NCBI RefSeq assembly: GCF_016802725.1
Contig: NC_052672.1
Span: 1,122,001 to 1,186,000 of the forward strand
Source of the DNA: Solenopsis invicta
Lineage: Eukaryota > Arthropoda > Insecta > Hymenoptera > Formicidae
DNA length: 64,000 bases
Direction: 5' to 3'
How positions within the stretch are numbered: the first letter of the stretch is position 1; every line of letters starts with the position of its first letter. Under the pieces are notes generated by a model. The model was not told where the DNA came from and did no database searches. It saw only the letters and a list, made by a program, of their open reading frames with translations. This document shows positions 1 to 14,100 of the stretch, in pieces. The position numbers and the translations under genes were made by a program.

Positions 1-401
1 CGTCGGCCTCCTAAGTGCTCCTTGAAGTAAGGAAACAGGTGAAAGTTACTTGGAGCGAGGTCCGGGTTGTAGGGAGGGTGGTCGATGACGTTCCAGCGAA
101 ACTGCTTCAACAGGTTTGTGTTCTTGTGTACCGTATGGAGCCGCGCATTGTCTTGAAGGAGGAGACACCCTCGGTAAGAAGTACTGGCCGTTTCCTCCTG
201 ATTACTTCGCGCTTTCTAAGATCTTGTAGTATCGGTCAGCGATCACCGTGTGTCCTTTTTCCAAAAAACTCCACGAGTAAGACATTGGCGCTGTTGAAGC
301 AATTCCGCTGGAACGTCATCGACCACCCTTCTTACATCCCGGACCTCGCTCCAAGTGACTTTCACCTGTTTCTTTACTTCAAGGAACACTTAGGAGGCCG
401 G
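1..401 (+). mobile_element. foldback of mariner transposase C-terminal fragment
   Basis: Bases about 290-401 encode a mariner-type transposase tail: a variant of the HPPYSPDLAPSDFHLF motif that carries the last catalytic Asp, then YFKEHLGG. Bases 1-113 are the reverse complement of the same stretch with a few mismatches, so the segment folds into a hairpin with a loop of about 175 bases. The forward frame continues to a TAA near 543. The element is truncated at the window edge and cannot be complete. It lies in an IFT80 intron. Confidence 0.75.
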
Positions 402-545
402 CAATTCGCTTTAAACAAAGAGGTAAAAAACTTCGCGACAACTTGGCTGAAAGAAGGACAAGAATTTTATGAGAAGGGAATTTTTAACCTTATCTCACGA
501 AGCGACAAGTGCTTAAACAGCTATGGCAACTATGTCAAAAAATAA
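402..545 (+). pseudogene. mariner transposase C-terminal remnant
   Basis: This frame continues from the foldback with a C-terminal mariner-like tail (WLKEGQEFYEKGI, SRSDKCLNSYGNYV) ending at a stop. The upstream catalytic domain is absent, so this is a relic with no function. Confidence 0.6.
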
Positions 546-639
546 TATTAAGGGATAGGCTAGGGATATAATTCAAAGTAGATACATTGGTTTTTCTAAA
601 TAAAACGTTCTTTCTTCATTGAAGGCTTTGTAACCTTAT

Positions 640-1300
640 TTTTGGATCGTCTCTCGTATGTATAATGTATAATGTACTGTGAATTATAGATTAGCAATAA
701 AACTATCAATTAACTTATTGAGTAACTATTTTGATATAAAAACTTTTAAAAAAGAGACTGTATTAGACCTGTTAAAACATCAGTATGCCTAAGATCCACA
801 TTATCAAAATGTCATGTTATTAAACTTTGCATAACTCGAAATGGGTATAGCCAAATAAAAAGTTAAATAACAAACAAATACTCAGTTGGTCAATAAAAGA
901 TTGCAACAGGGTGCAACATTTTTTTCGATGATTTTCGGAATTCTTCGGATTTCTTTGTTTTATCTAGTATAATTTACGTCCGAATTATTTTAACAGTTAT
1001 CCTAACTGCTTAATTAACTGCTATAAATCCAGAGATAGTGGCTTATATTATCAAATTTTTTTTGCATTTTGAAAAGAGGGAATTATAGCAATCTGGTGCA
1101 ACCTTTTATTGACCGTCTGTATACATAGCGTCTATCATGTGATAATACGCTTAAAAAATACGCTTTAAAAAAGTGAGGAAGAATGTATAATAATTAAATG
1201 TTAAAATGTATCTTGGAAAGTATGGTCGAAATATTAGACAGTAAAACAAATATCGGTTATTGTGTATTAGCATAATATCTCCACTACATAATAATAGGTT
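640..1300 (+). repeat. degraded copy of the IFT80-intron terminal-inverted-repeat family
   Basis: Segments around 790-890 (ATGTTATTAAACTTT, then AAATAAAAAGTTAAATAA) and 1130-1290 (GTGATAATACGC, GTGAGGAAGAATG, TTAAAATGTATCTTGG) match, in order, the interior of the better copies at 1381-2540 and 11971-12820. About 230 unrelated bases interrupt the match at 890-1120. Ends are not clear. Confidence 0.45.
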
Positions 1301-1380
1301 ACTAAATAAATAAATAAATAATTACTAGAATTCCTCCTAATATAATAAAAAAGATAATATCCGTGATTATATTACCTCTA

Positions 1381-2545
1381 TACGGCCATAGAGAAGAAGA
1401 GGGTAATATGGCATTTATTTTTATTTTGTTGAATAACTTTGTTTCTAATTAATATTTTGTATTGAAACTTTTTTAACAATTTTGTATTAAAACTTTTTGA
1501 AACAATTATAGTGTCAAAATGTTGTTTAACAGATTCTACATTTAAAATAATGAAATATTTCTTACTTAGGACGTGATTTATAAAAATGTGACACACTGCA
1601 TAATCGCTGGAAGAAAAAAAGTGGTGGTGATATGGCTATCCCAAAAATAATTTTTAAAAATTGGTTTAGTTTAAAAAAAAAATGTTTTGTTACAAAATTA
1701 TATATTTTTAATTTTTTATTGTTTAGAATTTTCCTGTGTTTAGAGACTAGAGATATCTCTCATTAGAAATATCATTTTATCTCTGTTTAACATTAAACGA
1801 CAAACATAAAATGATATCTCTGACGTTTCTAAACACCACCTTTTAAAGTAACAATTGATTTATCAAAGAAATATTTCGACATGAAAATTTTGCTTAAAAA
1901 ACCATATTAATAAAATCTCATGTTATTGTTTAACTTCGTATAACTTGATGTGTACAATTGAATAAAAAGTTAAATAACGAGTGTACATACATTCATGTGG
2001 TCATACACAAGTTTAAAAACAATGAGGAAGTATCTGTAGTTAAATACTAAAGTGTATTTTGAAAAAGTTTAGAAGTACCTTTAAAAGTAAAAATAACTTA
2101 TAACAATTGTCAGCTATTGTGTGTTGGCATATTAGCGCCAGTAAAAAGCGACTACTAAATGTATTGTTGTACTCGACGAGACGAGCACACAGTTCACTCG
2201 CGCAAAGACACTCGTTCTCACGACGCGAAAGACACTCTTTTATAAAAAGAAAGACTAACTTTAATCTAATAACTTTGTACAAATAAATTGTGGCGGAATT
2301 ATTCAAAATATCTTGTGACAGTTCCGCGTCCCAGAACAGAATAAAAGCCGGCCGCGCTTCTTTTATCAAATTGATCGATCTTCTTTTGGCCAGCTTCTCA
2401 AGTTCAGCCGAAAAGTGAGCATAATTAATAATAGTATAATTTCATAAGCAATTGTTAGAATTTGTCACCTATCAACAGAAATAACAAAGATAGCCATAAT
2501 GTCCACAATAGCCATAACCATCTTCTTCTCTAATATCACTTTCTC
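1381..2545 (+). mobile_element. terminal-inverted-repeat element, family A copy 1, with internal insertion
   Basis: The left end reads GAGAAGAAGAGGGTAATATGGC and the right end is its imperfect inverse (GCCATAACCATCTTCTTCTC). The interior matches copies at 7147-8015 (inverted) and 11971-12820. This copy is about 300 bases longer; the extra DNA lies around 2160-2400 and is less AT-rich. No transposase frame is visible, so it is non-autonomous. It sits in the IFT80 intron before the first exon seen here. Confidence 0.65.
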
Positions 2546-2605
2546 CTTTACTATTATAATACTTTAAACTAAAAATATTTACAAATTTTTGTTTTAATAA
2601 AATAG

Positions 2606-5130
2606 AAGATTAGAATGGGATAATTATGAAGCTACATTGATAAGAAAAAAGGTAATCGAGGTTAGAGAAGTTGGTAACGAAGTTCGTGAAATGTTAGAAA
2701 TCTCTGATCGTGTTGTACACCTCGAATTTGGCTTTGGTCACTTGGTTGTCATCACACCTGCTCAATGTCATGTGTACTCTGTGACAAATTGGAATACACC
2801 AGCGATATTTAATTTGAAAAGAAGTACTATTTCTGCTGTTCTTCTTGCACAAAAGTAAGTATTATTAAATTCAAAATAATATATTATATTATTAATTATA
2901 TTATTAAATAATTATTGATACGTATTATACACAGTGACGTTTTTAATTAAAGTTTTATTTTTATTCTTAATAGAAATTTTATTTATAGCTTTAAAGGTTC
3001 AGAAAAAAATTGGTTTTATTTTTAATTTTTTTGCGGATTTTTTCTTTTTCTAAAGTCAGAGAAAATTCATTGACCAAATTTACGGGAATTCGTAAAACCT
3101 GCTACATTTGCTTTTTTTTGTAAAGAAAATGATTGGGATTTTAACTCATGACATTACGTGTTCAATATAATATTGCCTCAATAAGGATACTGCACGCATT
3201 CAATACAAACAGTATTAACTGCCGTATTATAAAGTTCTCACAATTTATAATTAAAATGAATGACAAGTTGGAAGCGAGATTTTCGCCAAAAGCAACAAAA
3301 AGTATAACATATTGCAACTGCAATATGTTTTACACTGCAATATGTTTTTTCGTTGCTCTTAGCCATGGTATAAGAGTATTCTCTTACACCGTGTTCTTGG
3401 CATATGCGAAAATCTCACACCCAATTCGTCATTCATTTTAATCATAACTGAATTTTAGATTACGTTTTTTGTGACAATGTAAATATCAATATGCTGTACA
3501 ATTTAAAAGTGAAAAGTGTACTATGGTGATCTCATTCGTATCAAGATTATTTTGTTTTACAGTATATGATTTTTTGAGGGGGTAATCACTTTTGAATTTC
3601 GGTGTACAACCCGCTAGAAGTTTGTTGAATTCCTTGAAGTCTGATGAAGTCCGGCGTAGTCCAATGAAATCCGGTACAATTTGATGAAATTTTGTTATAC
3701 CGTGAAATTTTGGTTTTTATAATAAATTTTTGGTTGAAATCAGTTAATCAGTTATTAAAGAGGGATTTTTGATGATCTTATTTTTAGATCTTTTAGCAAT
3801 TGCAATAAATTCCATTGAATTCCGACGAAAGTTCGATGAAGTCCATTGAAGTCCTTAGTCCAGTGTACATTTATTTTCTGAGTGATTACCCTCTCGGATT
3901 TTTTAATCCTAACTTACTACAATTGTTTTCCATTATTCCAATTTTTATAGCTCCATGGGATTTTATTTCTATCATGGAAGTTAAATAGATCTCCATTAAA
4001 CATCCATTGAACCTCGAAAAGTCATAGCATTATATGATTTTTCACTCTTGTTAGCAAGAATATTTTTTGAAAGCAAGTCTCCAAAATTAAATTCCAGATT
4101 AAAAGAAAATAAAACATATTTAATAATTTTATTGAAATTCAATTGAATTTGAAATTTGAACTTTTATGACCATTTTCATACTTAAATTGTGTTGAAATTT
4201 TTCTGCTAATTTCTCTGCAATTTTATCATATATTTCTGCACAATTTCTGTACAAAGTAGCCCAATTTTAAGACAAACAGCGGAAAAATGTGCAAAAAAAT
4301 TGCAGAAAAATATTTTCGTTTAAGATGTCGTTAATTGCGGTTACAAATGACGTTATTAGTACGTCATCAATTGGGAAATCTGTTTGATGTCAATGATAGG
4401 TGAAAGGTATAACGTTGTAAATACATCGCAAGTTAGATAAGTAAAGGATGACATTAATTGTAGTCACTATTAATGACATATTAGAACATAATTAGGAAAA
4501 ATGGAAGACGTCATTAATTGATAAAAAATGACGTTATAAATAGATAGTACGACGTCATTTATCTAAAATGACTATATAATGATGTCAAATTGATGATACT
4601 TTACTATCTGGATACTATCTTGTTTTTATAGCATATCCGTCCCTTATTTTATTCACTTCTTTCATATATTTTCCTATCATTTATGAAAAACTAATTGTAC
4701 TACATAATTATGTGCCTTAAAAGCTATGAAAACACATATAAATTTTGTTTTCCTACTTAAGGCAAAAATTGACCACTTTTACACATTCTCCTTTTCAAAT
4801 TGATATAATATTTTGTTGTAAGCAATTAATGATACTATATTACATATTTGCAATAACGTAATTGTATGAATACAATTTTTATTCTAGGCATTTCTTAATT
4901 GTGGAATGGAATACTGTATCATTGTACAGTTATCAAGGTCGTTTATTGGGTAGTCCAAGATGGAAAGGTTTTTCTTCAGAACCGCTTTATCCTATTTGCA
5001 TATCATTGTGTGCTGATACTTTGGTTATAAGGAATCAAAATAATGAGAAACGTAAGATAAATATATATGTAAAATGTATTAAGGGAATCTTATATTTGTT
5101 GTTTACTTAAACGTGATTGACATACATATG

Positions 5131-5185
<55 letters not shown>

Positions 5186-8100
5186 GTATATTACAATTCA
5201 TATATACGATTTATGAAGTATTAATACATCAATATCCTGACAATCAAGTGTCATGGACACGCTGTATTAGAACATTTATACAGTCAATATTTAGTTATTA
5301 TATTATTAGTTTTAACAAAATAGATAATGTTTGCATGATACTGTCATGACCAGGGTTCGGAAATTCTTATAAAGAAATAATTGCACAAAGCTAGTTGACA
5401 GATTGCAATTAGAAATTTTTCTTTCTCTTCTATTACATTTTCTTATCTTATAATGTATCACTTTCTCGTTGTATTTTCTTATCTCTAGTCTTTCACTTTT
5501 TCTTAGAAATGGCAAACCAATCTAAATTGGCTATCTTATGTTTAGATGCTGACTTTACGGTCTATACTTTAAAGTATAAAAGTTTCTAAGACTTGTTAAA
5601 AATAGTAAATATTTTTTTATATTTTATAAAAAGGTCTAAAGTATATCATTTTTGGAAATTTTTAAAAAAATTTAAGAATTTTATCATGTTTTTCTCTTAT
5701 TTATTTTTTAGTGCTTCATATCTTGGACATACCTTACAACAAGCCCATAATAGAAAGTCAATCATATTCACATCCGCACAACGTGACACAAGTAGCATTG
5801 AATTATATTGGTGACATAAAAGATCGACAATTGGCATTAATAGATGTCAATAAAGATTTATTTTTAATTGCAATAAGGGTTACAGGCTTTGGAAGAATAT
5901 GCAAAATAGGTATGTACCCAACAAACGGAAATGGATTCAAAAAGTTAAAAATGTGTACAAATAGATTTAAAAAATTCAAAAATTTGAATTTGGCAATGAC
6001 CACACGAATCCATTTCTATCCAATTGAAGTTCCATAATTCCGGAATTCCTTGAATCCATTTAAGAGGGCATATACACTTAGGAAGGTCAAAAAAATCGAT
6101 TTTTTTATTATTACATATTTATAATGTTTAATATTTTGAGAATGTCTGGTGAAAATTTCAAGTCAAAATTCCGTAAAATGACGAAGTTATAGTCCTGATA
6201 GCACATTGGCGCCCCGCTGAGATATCGTAGTTGGACTACGGCCTGTCCCTTCAGTTTCGTGTCTAATACCTCAGTAAAGACGCATTATTGGAGTGCTGTG
6301 TTGGTGGCTGTACTCAGAACAGCAATAAAAGTTTTAACAATATAATTTGGAAAATAGCCTCAAAAACAATGCGCAGCGGTGCTATTACACTAGAAATTGC
6401 TACATACATAGCTGCTTGCATATTCAACGATGGTATAACTTCAATATTATGAATAATGAGCATTGTGGATATTTCTCTCGGATCGAATGCACACCAATAT
6501 GCTACGCGCGAAAATGATCGCCGCATAGCACAAGCTGAGGTACATGCGTGCAGGAACAGACGAAAGAAGCGCGAATACGTCGCCGACAACAAAATTTAGA
6601 CATGTGCATCGCATCTACTGCAGAGGACTTGTATTATGGGCCTGGAATTGACGACTTTGTGTAAGTTAAAAAAATTTCTTGTTTTATTAACGAAAACATA
6701 TGTTGAATATTCAAACGCGTTTTTTTCGAAACGACATTTTCCAAACTGGTACCAGAAATATCTCGACAACCACTGAACCGATTTGCTTGAAATTTATAGT
6801 GACTATTCTACACATAATTATCTATCGCGTAGAGGTTTTTTTTAGACTTCATAGTTTTTTGGGGGGACGAGGGAACGAACGGATTTTGTGTTAAAAATCG
6901 CAATGTTAAATTTAAACGTCCGCCATTTTGTCCAAAATTGATATTTTTGAAATCGGCTACGATATGCCAAAGATATTATATATTTTAACATTTCATAAAC
7001 ATTTTTTGTTTCAGTTGATTTTCCGTGAAGGTATACCTAGTACCGTTTTGGCAGATTTTTTTTAGAGCTGCCTCTTCACGACACTATATCTCCGACATTT
7101 TATGCAATTTTTGAATAAAAACATTATGAAGTTTTTTCAAAATGTAAAGGAGACGAGGGTATTATGGCTCGACAATATGTTTCCTCTATTATTTCCGTTA
7201 TTAGGTGACGTATTCTAACAATTGCTTATGGAGTTTTTCGTTTAGTAAACCTCCGTTTTTTAGTGACGCTATATGCCATAATGACTGACAATTGTTATAA
7301 GGCATTATTATTTTTGAGCACTTCTAAACTTTTTCAAGGTACATTTTTAACCTTTAATTACATACACTTCCTCATTATTCTTAATCTTGAGTGTATTATC
7401 ACAGGAAGGTATATACACTAGAGTGTTTTTTTTTATTATTTAACTTTTTATTTGGCCGTATACATTTCTAGTTATAAAAAGTTAAAACAATAACATGGAA
7501 TTTTGTTAATATAGTTTTTTAAGCAAAATTTTTATATTGAAATATTTTTTCGATAAATCGATTGTCACTCTAAAAAGCGGTGCTTAGAAACATTAGAGAC
7601 ATCATTTTATACTTGTTTAATGTTAAAGAAAGATAAAATGATATTTTTAATGAAATTTCTAATGGTATTTCTAAAGCTTCTGAACGCAGGAAAATTCTAA
7701 ACAATGAAAAATTAAAAATATATAATTTTGTAATAAGGTATTGTGTTTTTTTTAAGCTATACTAATTTTTAAAATTTATTTTTGTGGATAGCCATATTAC
7801 AACCATTTTTTTCACCGATTACGCAGTGCATTAGATTTTTATAAATTACGTCCTAAATAATAAATATTTCATTACTTTGAGTTTAGAATCTGTTAAATAA
7901 CACTCTGACGAATATAATCGTTCAAGTTTCAATAGAAAATATTAATTATAAACAAAGTTATTCAATAAAATGAAAATGGATGCCATATTACCCTGTTCTC
8001 CTCTATATTTTGAACTAAAAAAACCCCAATTTGGTAACTCCAACAGTTTCCAAAAAAAATTTTAGGAAATTGCCATTTTTTGGCCTCCTAGGTGTATATG

Positions 8101-11100
8101 TTTTCTTAATTCATAAAGTGAGATCGAAATTATTGAATTTCTATTTTTTTAATTAAAAAAAATTATACGAGTTATATAATCCATTTTAATTTATGATTAA
8201 AATAAAGTAATTTTTATTTTTTTATTTTAAAAGGAGTTTTTACGGGTCATCCAATCCATTTTAATCTACGATATAGAATTGAAATGACTTAATTGCTGTC
8301 TTTTAATCCAAAATGTATTCAAATGAATTAAAATGGATTACAAATTTTTCATTCATTTTTGTTTACTGAATTAATTATATGTTTCAGCTGCAATGGCACA
8401 AAATATTGCATGGGCAACTGATGCAAATGTATTAGCTGCAATGTTGGATGCAAATTTATCAGTATGGCTATGTCCTAACTGTGTTCATTATAGTGATAGT
8501 AAAGTAATACGACGAACAAGAATTGATAAAGAACACAGGTATTGCTAATAAATTACTCAAAATAATATATTTATATAATATTTAATTTAAAGTTTTTATA
8601 TCTAAAACATTAAGAATTATACAATTTTAATATAAGAATACGCCCAAATCATTAACTTTTATTATATGTTCAACGCACTTTTTTTTTAAGACAATCTTTT
8701 TTTAGAGATAGTAGTGGAAGTCATCATATATTTTGCGAAAAAGTTATAGAGAAAAGAAGGTAGTAGCGGAATATCATTTTGTTTTCTTAAAATAATAAAA
8801 TAAATTATAAAGAAAACACCAGATTACAGTCCGGGATTTTTGATGTGTTTTTTATAGGCTATCGTTAAGCAAAAAAAACTTTATATTTCTCTGATTGTTT
8901 TAGTCATTGACTCATATAGTTTCGAAGAAATTGATTATTATAAAATGAGTTTAGTCGGCCGATAAACGGGCGGATCGATTAGGCGGTACTTATATTTGAC
9001 TATATCATTATTGAACAATAGCAGTGATAGTACAGTTGGTTAATATATAGAAATCAATTCTAACGTACCGTAACGCCGACAATAATAATAATTATTATCA
9101 TTGTTGTCGGCGTTACGGTACGTTAAAATTGATTTCTTCGAAACTATGGTCCAATGGCTGAAACGGCCGGAGATGTAAAGTTTCTTTTCACATAAGAACA
9201 GCTATTTGTAAAAAAGCGCATCACAATCTCCGGACCTGATGTTTCTCTTGTCACAAAATAGTAACGCGACATAATTCTTATGGACATCAATTTGTTAGCA
9301 ATAAAGTTCTACCGATCACCTTATACATAAAAGTTCATCGGATATATGGAACACATATATAATATGTCATGCGAAGTTTATGAAACCCGTATTATTTTTT
9401 TTGTTTTTAAATATTTTTTAATTTTTTACTTTTTATTTTATTATTTTTTAATTTTTTTTTACTTTTTATTTTATTATTTTTTAATTTTTTTTACTTTTTA
9501 TTTTATTATTTTTTAATTTTTGATATTTTTTATTATTTTTTTTAAATTTGTCATATTGGATTATGTTTAAAATTATTTTTTTCTTACTCTCATTTTTTAA
9601 TGAGCTTCCGGTTTCTGGCTTGGCGTAAAACGTTCCATATATATATATATTTGAAAGTTATATTTATTATTTATTATATAATATTTACTATTTGTTTGTG
9701 ATATTTATTATATAATACTATATTTATCTTTTTTATGGAATTAATTTCTTATAATGCTTATCTTCAAGTATCATAATTTTATTTTGATGATTCAAATATT
9801 CTTACAGTGAATTTGGCAAACAACCTAACATTGTGAGTGTTCGTAATGGTATGGTTATGGTGAGACGTGGAGATGGTGCTATTGTAGCTTCATCCTTTTA
9901 CAATTTTTTTACAAGTTTCCATGAACACATATCAAACAAAAAGTTGAAAGAAGCGCTGTCTCTCTGTCGTACTGCTCAGGTAATATTTAATAGCGTAATT
10001 TAACGTATTTGAGATAACTTTATATACTGTTAATAATAATGTGCATACGTGCGAGCACGTGTGTGTGCGTGCGATATATATATTGTGTGTTTCAAAATAA
10101 TTACTTGACTTTCTACAGACACTCGTAATCGTATTCTAGGTTTAGGCTAGTTTCGCAACCTTCGATTAATTTAATCGGTTGATTTTTCTATCGGAATTGA
10201 CCAATTGCATTTGTTGTTAAGTAGAATGGATCAGAAATAACTAATCACGGTTGACACTTAACCGCTCAGTTAAGTTAATCGATGGTTGTGAAACAGGTCC
10301 ATAGTCATAGGATACATAGGATGTGTATCCTATGACTATGGATGAGACAGATCCAAATTAAGTAGAAGTGGAGACATTTATTTCAGTAAACATTAATTTT
10401 TTCTCTATTTCTTAAAGTTTTGTTTCACATTTCATTACATTCACATACTCTATTTACTCACTTGATCAATACAACGAGGAATTAACGAATCAGTCGATGG
10501 AATAGTAAGAAGAATAAATTATAACATATTAAAAATTTTGCGAAATTCATCGAGGTCGAAGATTGATCCTTTCCTTATTTACATTGATCAACTACAATAA
10601 TTTTATTATCTGCTTTAGATAAGTTACAACATATAAAAAATAACTATTTTATATTGTTGTCAGAATGAGATATTATGGACTTGTATGGCTGTCATTACAA
10701 CTGATAATAGAGAACTGCATGCTGCAGAAGAAGCTTATGCTGCTATTTGTAGATTTGATAAAGTAGATTATATTAAATACATCAAGGTAATTAAAGTATT
10801 CATTTATTTATGTATTAATATTATTTATCTATTCAATATTAAAATTAATTATACATATATTAATCATACTTATTTATTAAATATATTTAACAAATATATT
10901 TCATATTTATTTGTTAAGTTAATCTCAAAAAACACCAATATTTACAGAATTTGCCTTCTGCCACAGAAAGACATGCAGAAATAGCATTACTAGCAGGGGA
11001 TCTATCAATGGCCGAAGGTATACTGTTACAAAATAGTTTAACTAAGGAAGCTATACATATGAACATTCAAGTTTATAATTGGAATAGGTTAGTATTAGAA

Positions 11101-14100
11101 AAAATTAAGCAAGATATAATCATAAAAAGCACAATTTGGTTAATTTTCTACCAAAATTTATATAAATTTTCTACAAAATTTTTTAATATAATTATAAAGA
11201 GAAAGTTACATCAAATTATATGACAAAAATAATAACATACAAATATAACTTTACAAAAAGTAGAATAATTTTAGACAATTTTTAAATATGTTAAAGCTGC
11301 AAATTTAACCTGAGTCTATCATTGTTAGCGACAATAAACATTCGAACATATCACTAGACACATTTAGTTTTTTTGGCAAATTTTACAATGGACAATTTAA
11401 ACACACCTCAATCTTACAATTTTTTCAAACTAAAAAGATATTCCCCTTTTTAACGCTTGGCTGATCATTTTTTAACTTGGATTTTTTATTTGGATTAAAT
11501 CTCAGCTCGAAAAGACCAGACGATTTCATTTTCAAGTTATTTACTTTTATTGAAAGAATTTTATTTGTATTTGCGAAAGTTCGAAAAACTAACACACTTG
11601 TGTGACACCCTGGTTGTGATCCAATTTTCAAATAATGACTGCGATTAGTGAATATCACTCGTCGTAAGCAGGAAAGCGAATAAATGTGCAGGTCGAAGGT
11701 GATTTTCGTTTCGAGTGAAACGTCTGCTTTCGTGGATTTATTTCGAGTGGGGGAATGAATTAAAAAATTGACCATTTCTCGTACCGTAAAAAGGGTCACA
11801 AATTTGGCAATTTATTTCTCCGGTGATACATGTCACTTGTTGCGACTGACTGCGTTCTACAGAAAGACGCAATCAGCACATATTTTAAAAATGTTTTTAA
11901 ATATTTATTATTTATTGTACAATTATTCATTATAAAAATAATATTCATTAAATAATTATTTTACATTAATTAGAGGAGAAGAGGGTAATATGGCACCCAT
12001 TTTTATTTTATTATATAACTTTGTTTATAATTAATATTTTTTATTGAAACTTAATTGAACGATTACATTCGTCAGAGTGTTGTTTGACAGATCCTAGATT
12101 TAAAGTAATGAAATATTTATTATTTAGGACGTGATTTATAAAAATCTAATGCACTGCATAATTGGTGGAAAAAAAGTGGTTGTAATATGGTTATCTAAAA
12201 ACAAAATTTAAAAAGATTAGTTTAAAAGAAACATAGTACCTTGTTACAAAATTATATATTTTTAATTTTTTATTGTTTAGAATTTTCCTGCGTTCAGAAG
12301 CTTTAGAAATACCATTAGAAATTTTATTTAAAATATTTTATCCTTGTTTAACATTAAACAACAAGCATAAAATAATGTCTTTAATGTTTCTAAACACCGC
12401 TTTTTAGAATGACAATCGATTTATTGAAGAAATATTTCGATATAAAAGTTTTGCTTGAAAAAATATTAACAAAATTCCATGTTGTTTTAACTTTTTATAA
12501 CTCGAAATGTATACGACCAAATAAAAAGTTAAATAATAAAAAAACACTCTAGTGTATGTACCTTCGTGCGATAATACACTCAAGATTAAGAATAATGAGG
12601 AAGTGTATGTAATTAAAGGTTAAAAGTGTACCTTGAAAAAATTTAGAAGTGCTCAAAATTAAAAATGCCTTATAATAATTGTCAGTCATTATGTATTGGC
12701 ATCTTTGCATCACTAAAAAACTCTATAAGCAATTGTTAGAATAAGTCATCTAATAACGGAAATAATGATAGCCACATTGTTGACAGTAGCCATAATACTT
12801 TATTCTCCTCTATATATTTAAAATAATAATTTAGAGAAACTGTTATTAACGTTTATTTAACGTTTACTTAATATTTATGTTTCATTAATTACTCATTTAA
12901 AATAATGATTTAAAGAAAATGTTTATTTAACGTTTATTTAAAATTTATGTTACATTAATAATTTATTTTCAATAATTTAAAAAAATTTACTAATCATTTA
13001 TTGACTTTAATTTATTATTTATTTTATTATTAATTATTTTACTATTAATTTATTTTATTATTAATTATTTACTTGAAACAATAATTTTAAAAACATTTGA
13101 GCATTAATTTAATATTTATTTAATTTTTTTTTCATTAAATAATTATTTAAAGTAATGATTAAAACGTTTTTTAAACGTTTGTGTAATATTGTTTTAGTAT
13201 TTATTTTTCATGAATTATTTTATTGAAAAAATGATTTCAGTAAGCATTTTTTAATTAATAAAATATTAAACTGCTCAATAAAGAGCAATAATGTGTGGAT
13301 GTTAATATAAAAAAATATATAATTGTAATCAAATGTTTACATTTCAAGTCATGTACGTTTCGGGCTTACTTGTCCTTTTTCAACATAAGGTAGTATTATT
13401 TCCGCAGTAGAAATTACGAATGTCCTGAATATATAGCTATCGAACATATAGAATCAAATGAGCACGCAAGTTAATTTATACAGAAATCTTATATTAAACT
13501 TAGATTTCCTTTCCACCGTCAGTATATCAATCATGTTAAAGATCTATGAATGAACGTATATCCGCGCAACAAAAGACAGCACATTGTAACACTTTCGTAA
13601 CTGCTTGATGTAAACTCTTTCCAATGTCTAATTGCTATATAGCAACCGTGAGTAACATATGTAACACTGAGCTATGTTTCTTAATTATGCGCGTGTAGTA
13701 TATTGACCTGAATAACGTTAAAAATAATGCTTATTTGGAAATTTTTAATTATTTTCTTTAAATAATTGCGAAAATTTATTAATGTTAAAAAAATTTTCTA
13801 TTCTGCAATGTAATCCGCTTAATATACTCACAATAGGCAACTTATCTATTACTAAACACTATATTATAGACAAAAGATTTAATTGTATTAAAAAATCAAA
13901 TGTATCTATCAAATGCTAAGTATTACTTGCATTCTGTTTTTTTTTTTTTCAATATTTATTAAGCAACTAATTTATAATATTCATTTATGTTTCTAGAGCT
14001 TTGGAATTAGCAAGAAAATATAAAAAGCAACTCGAGGAAGTTTTAACTGCAAGAGGAAGATATTTGCAGATTATTAATAAAAATGAAACCAATCATAGTT

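Noticed and set aside
11425..11799. Minus-strand 124-codon frame inside an IFT80 intron
   Set aside because: It has no motif I recognise and no splice context. I noted it as a possible repeat relic and did not call a gene.
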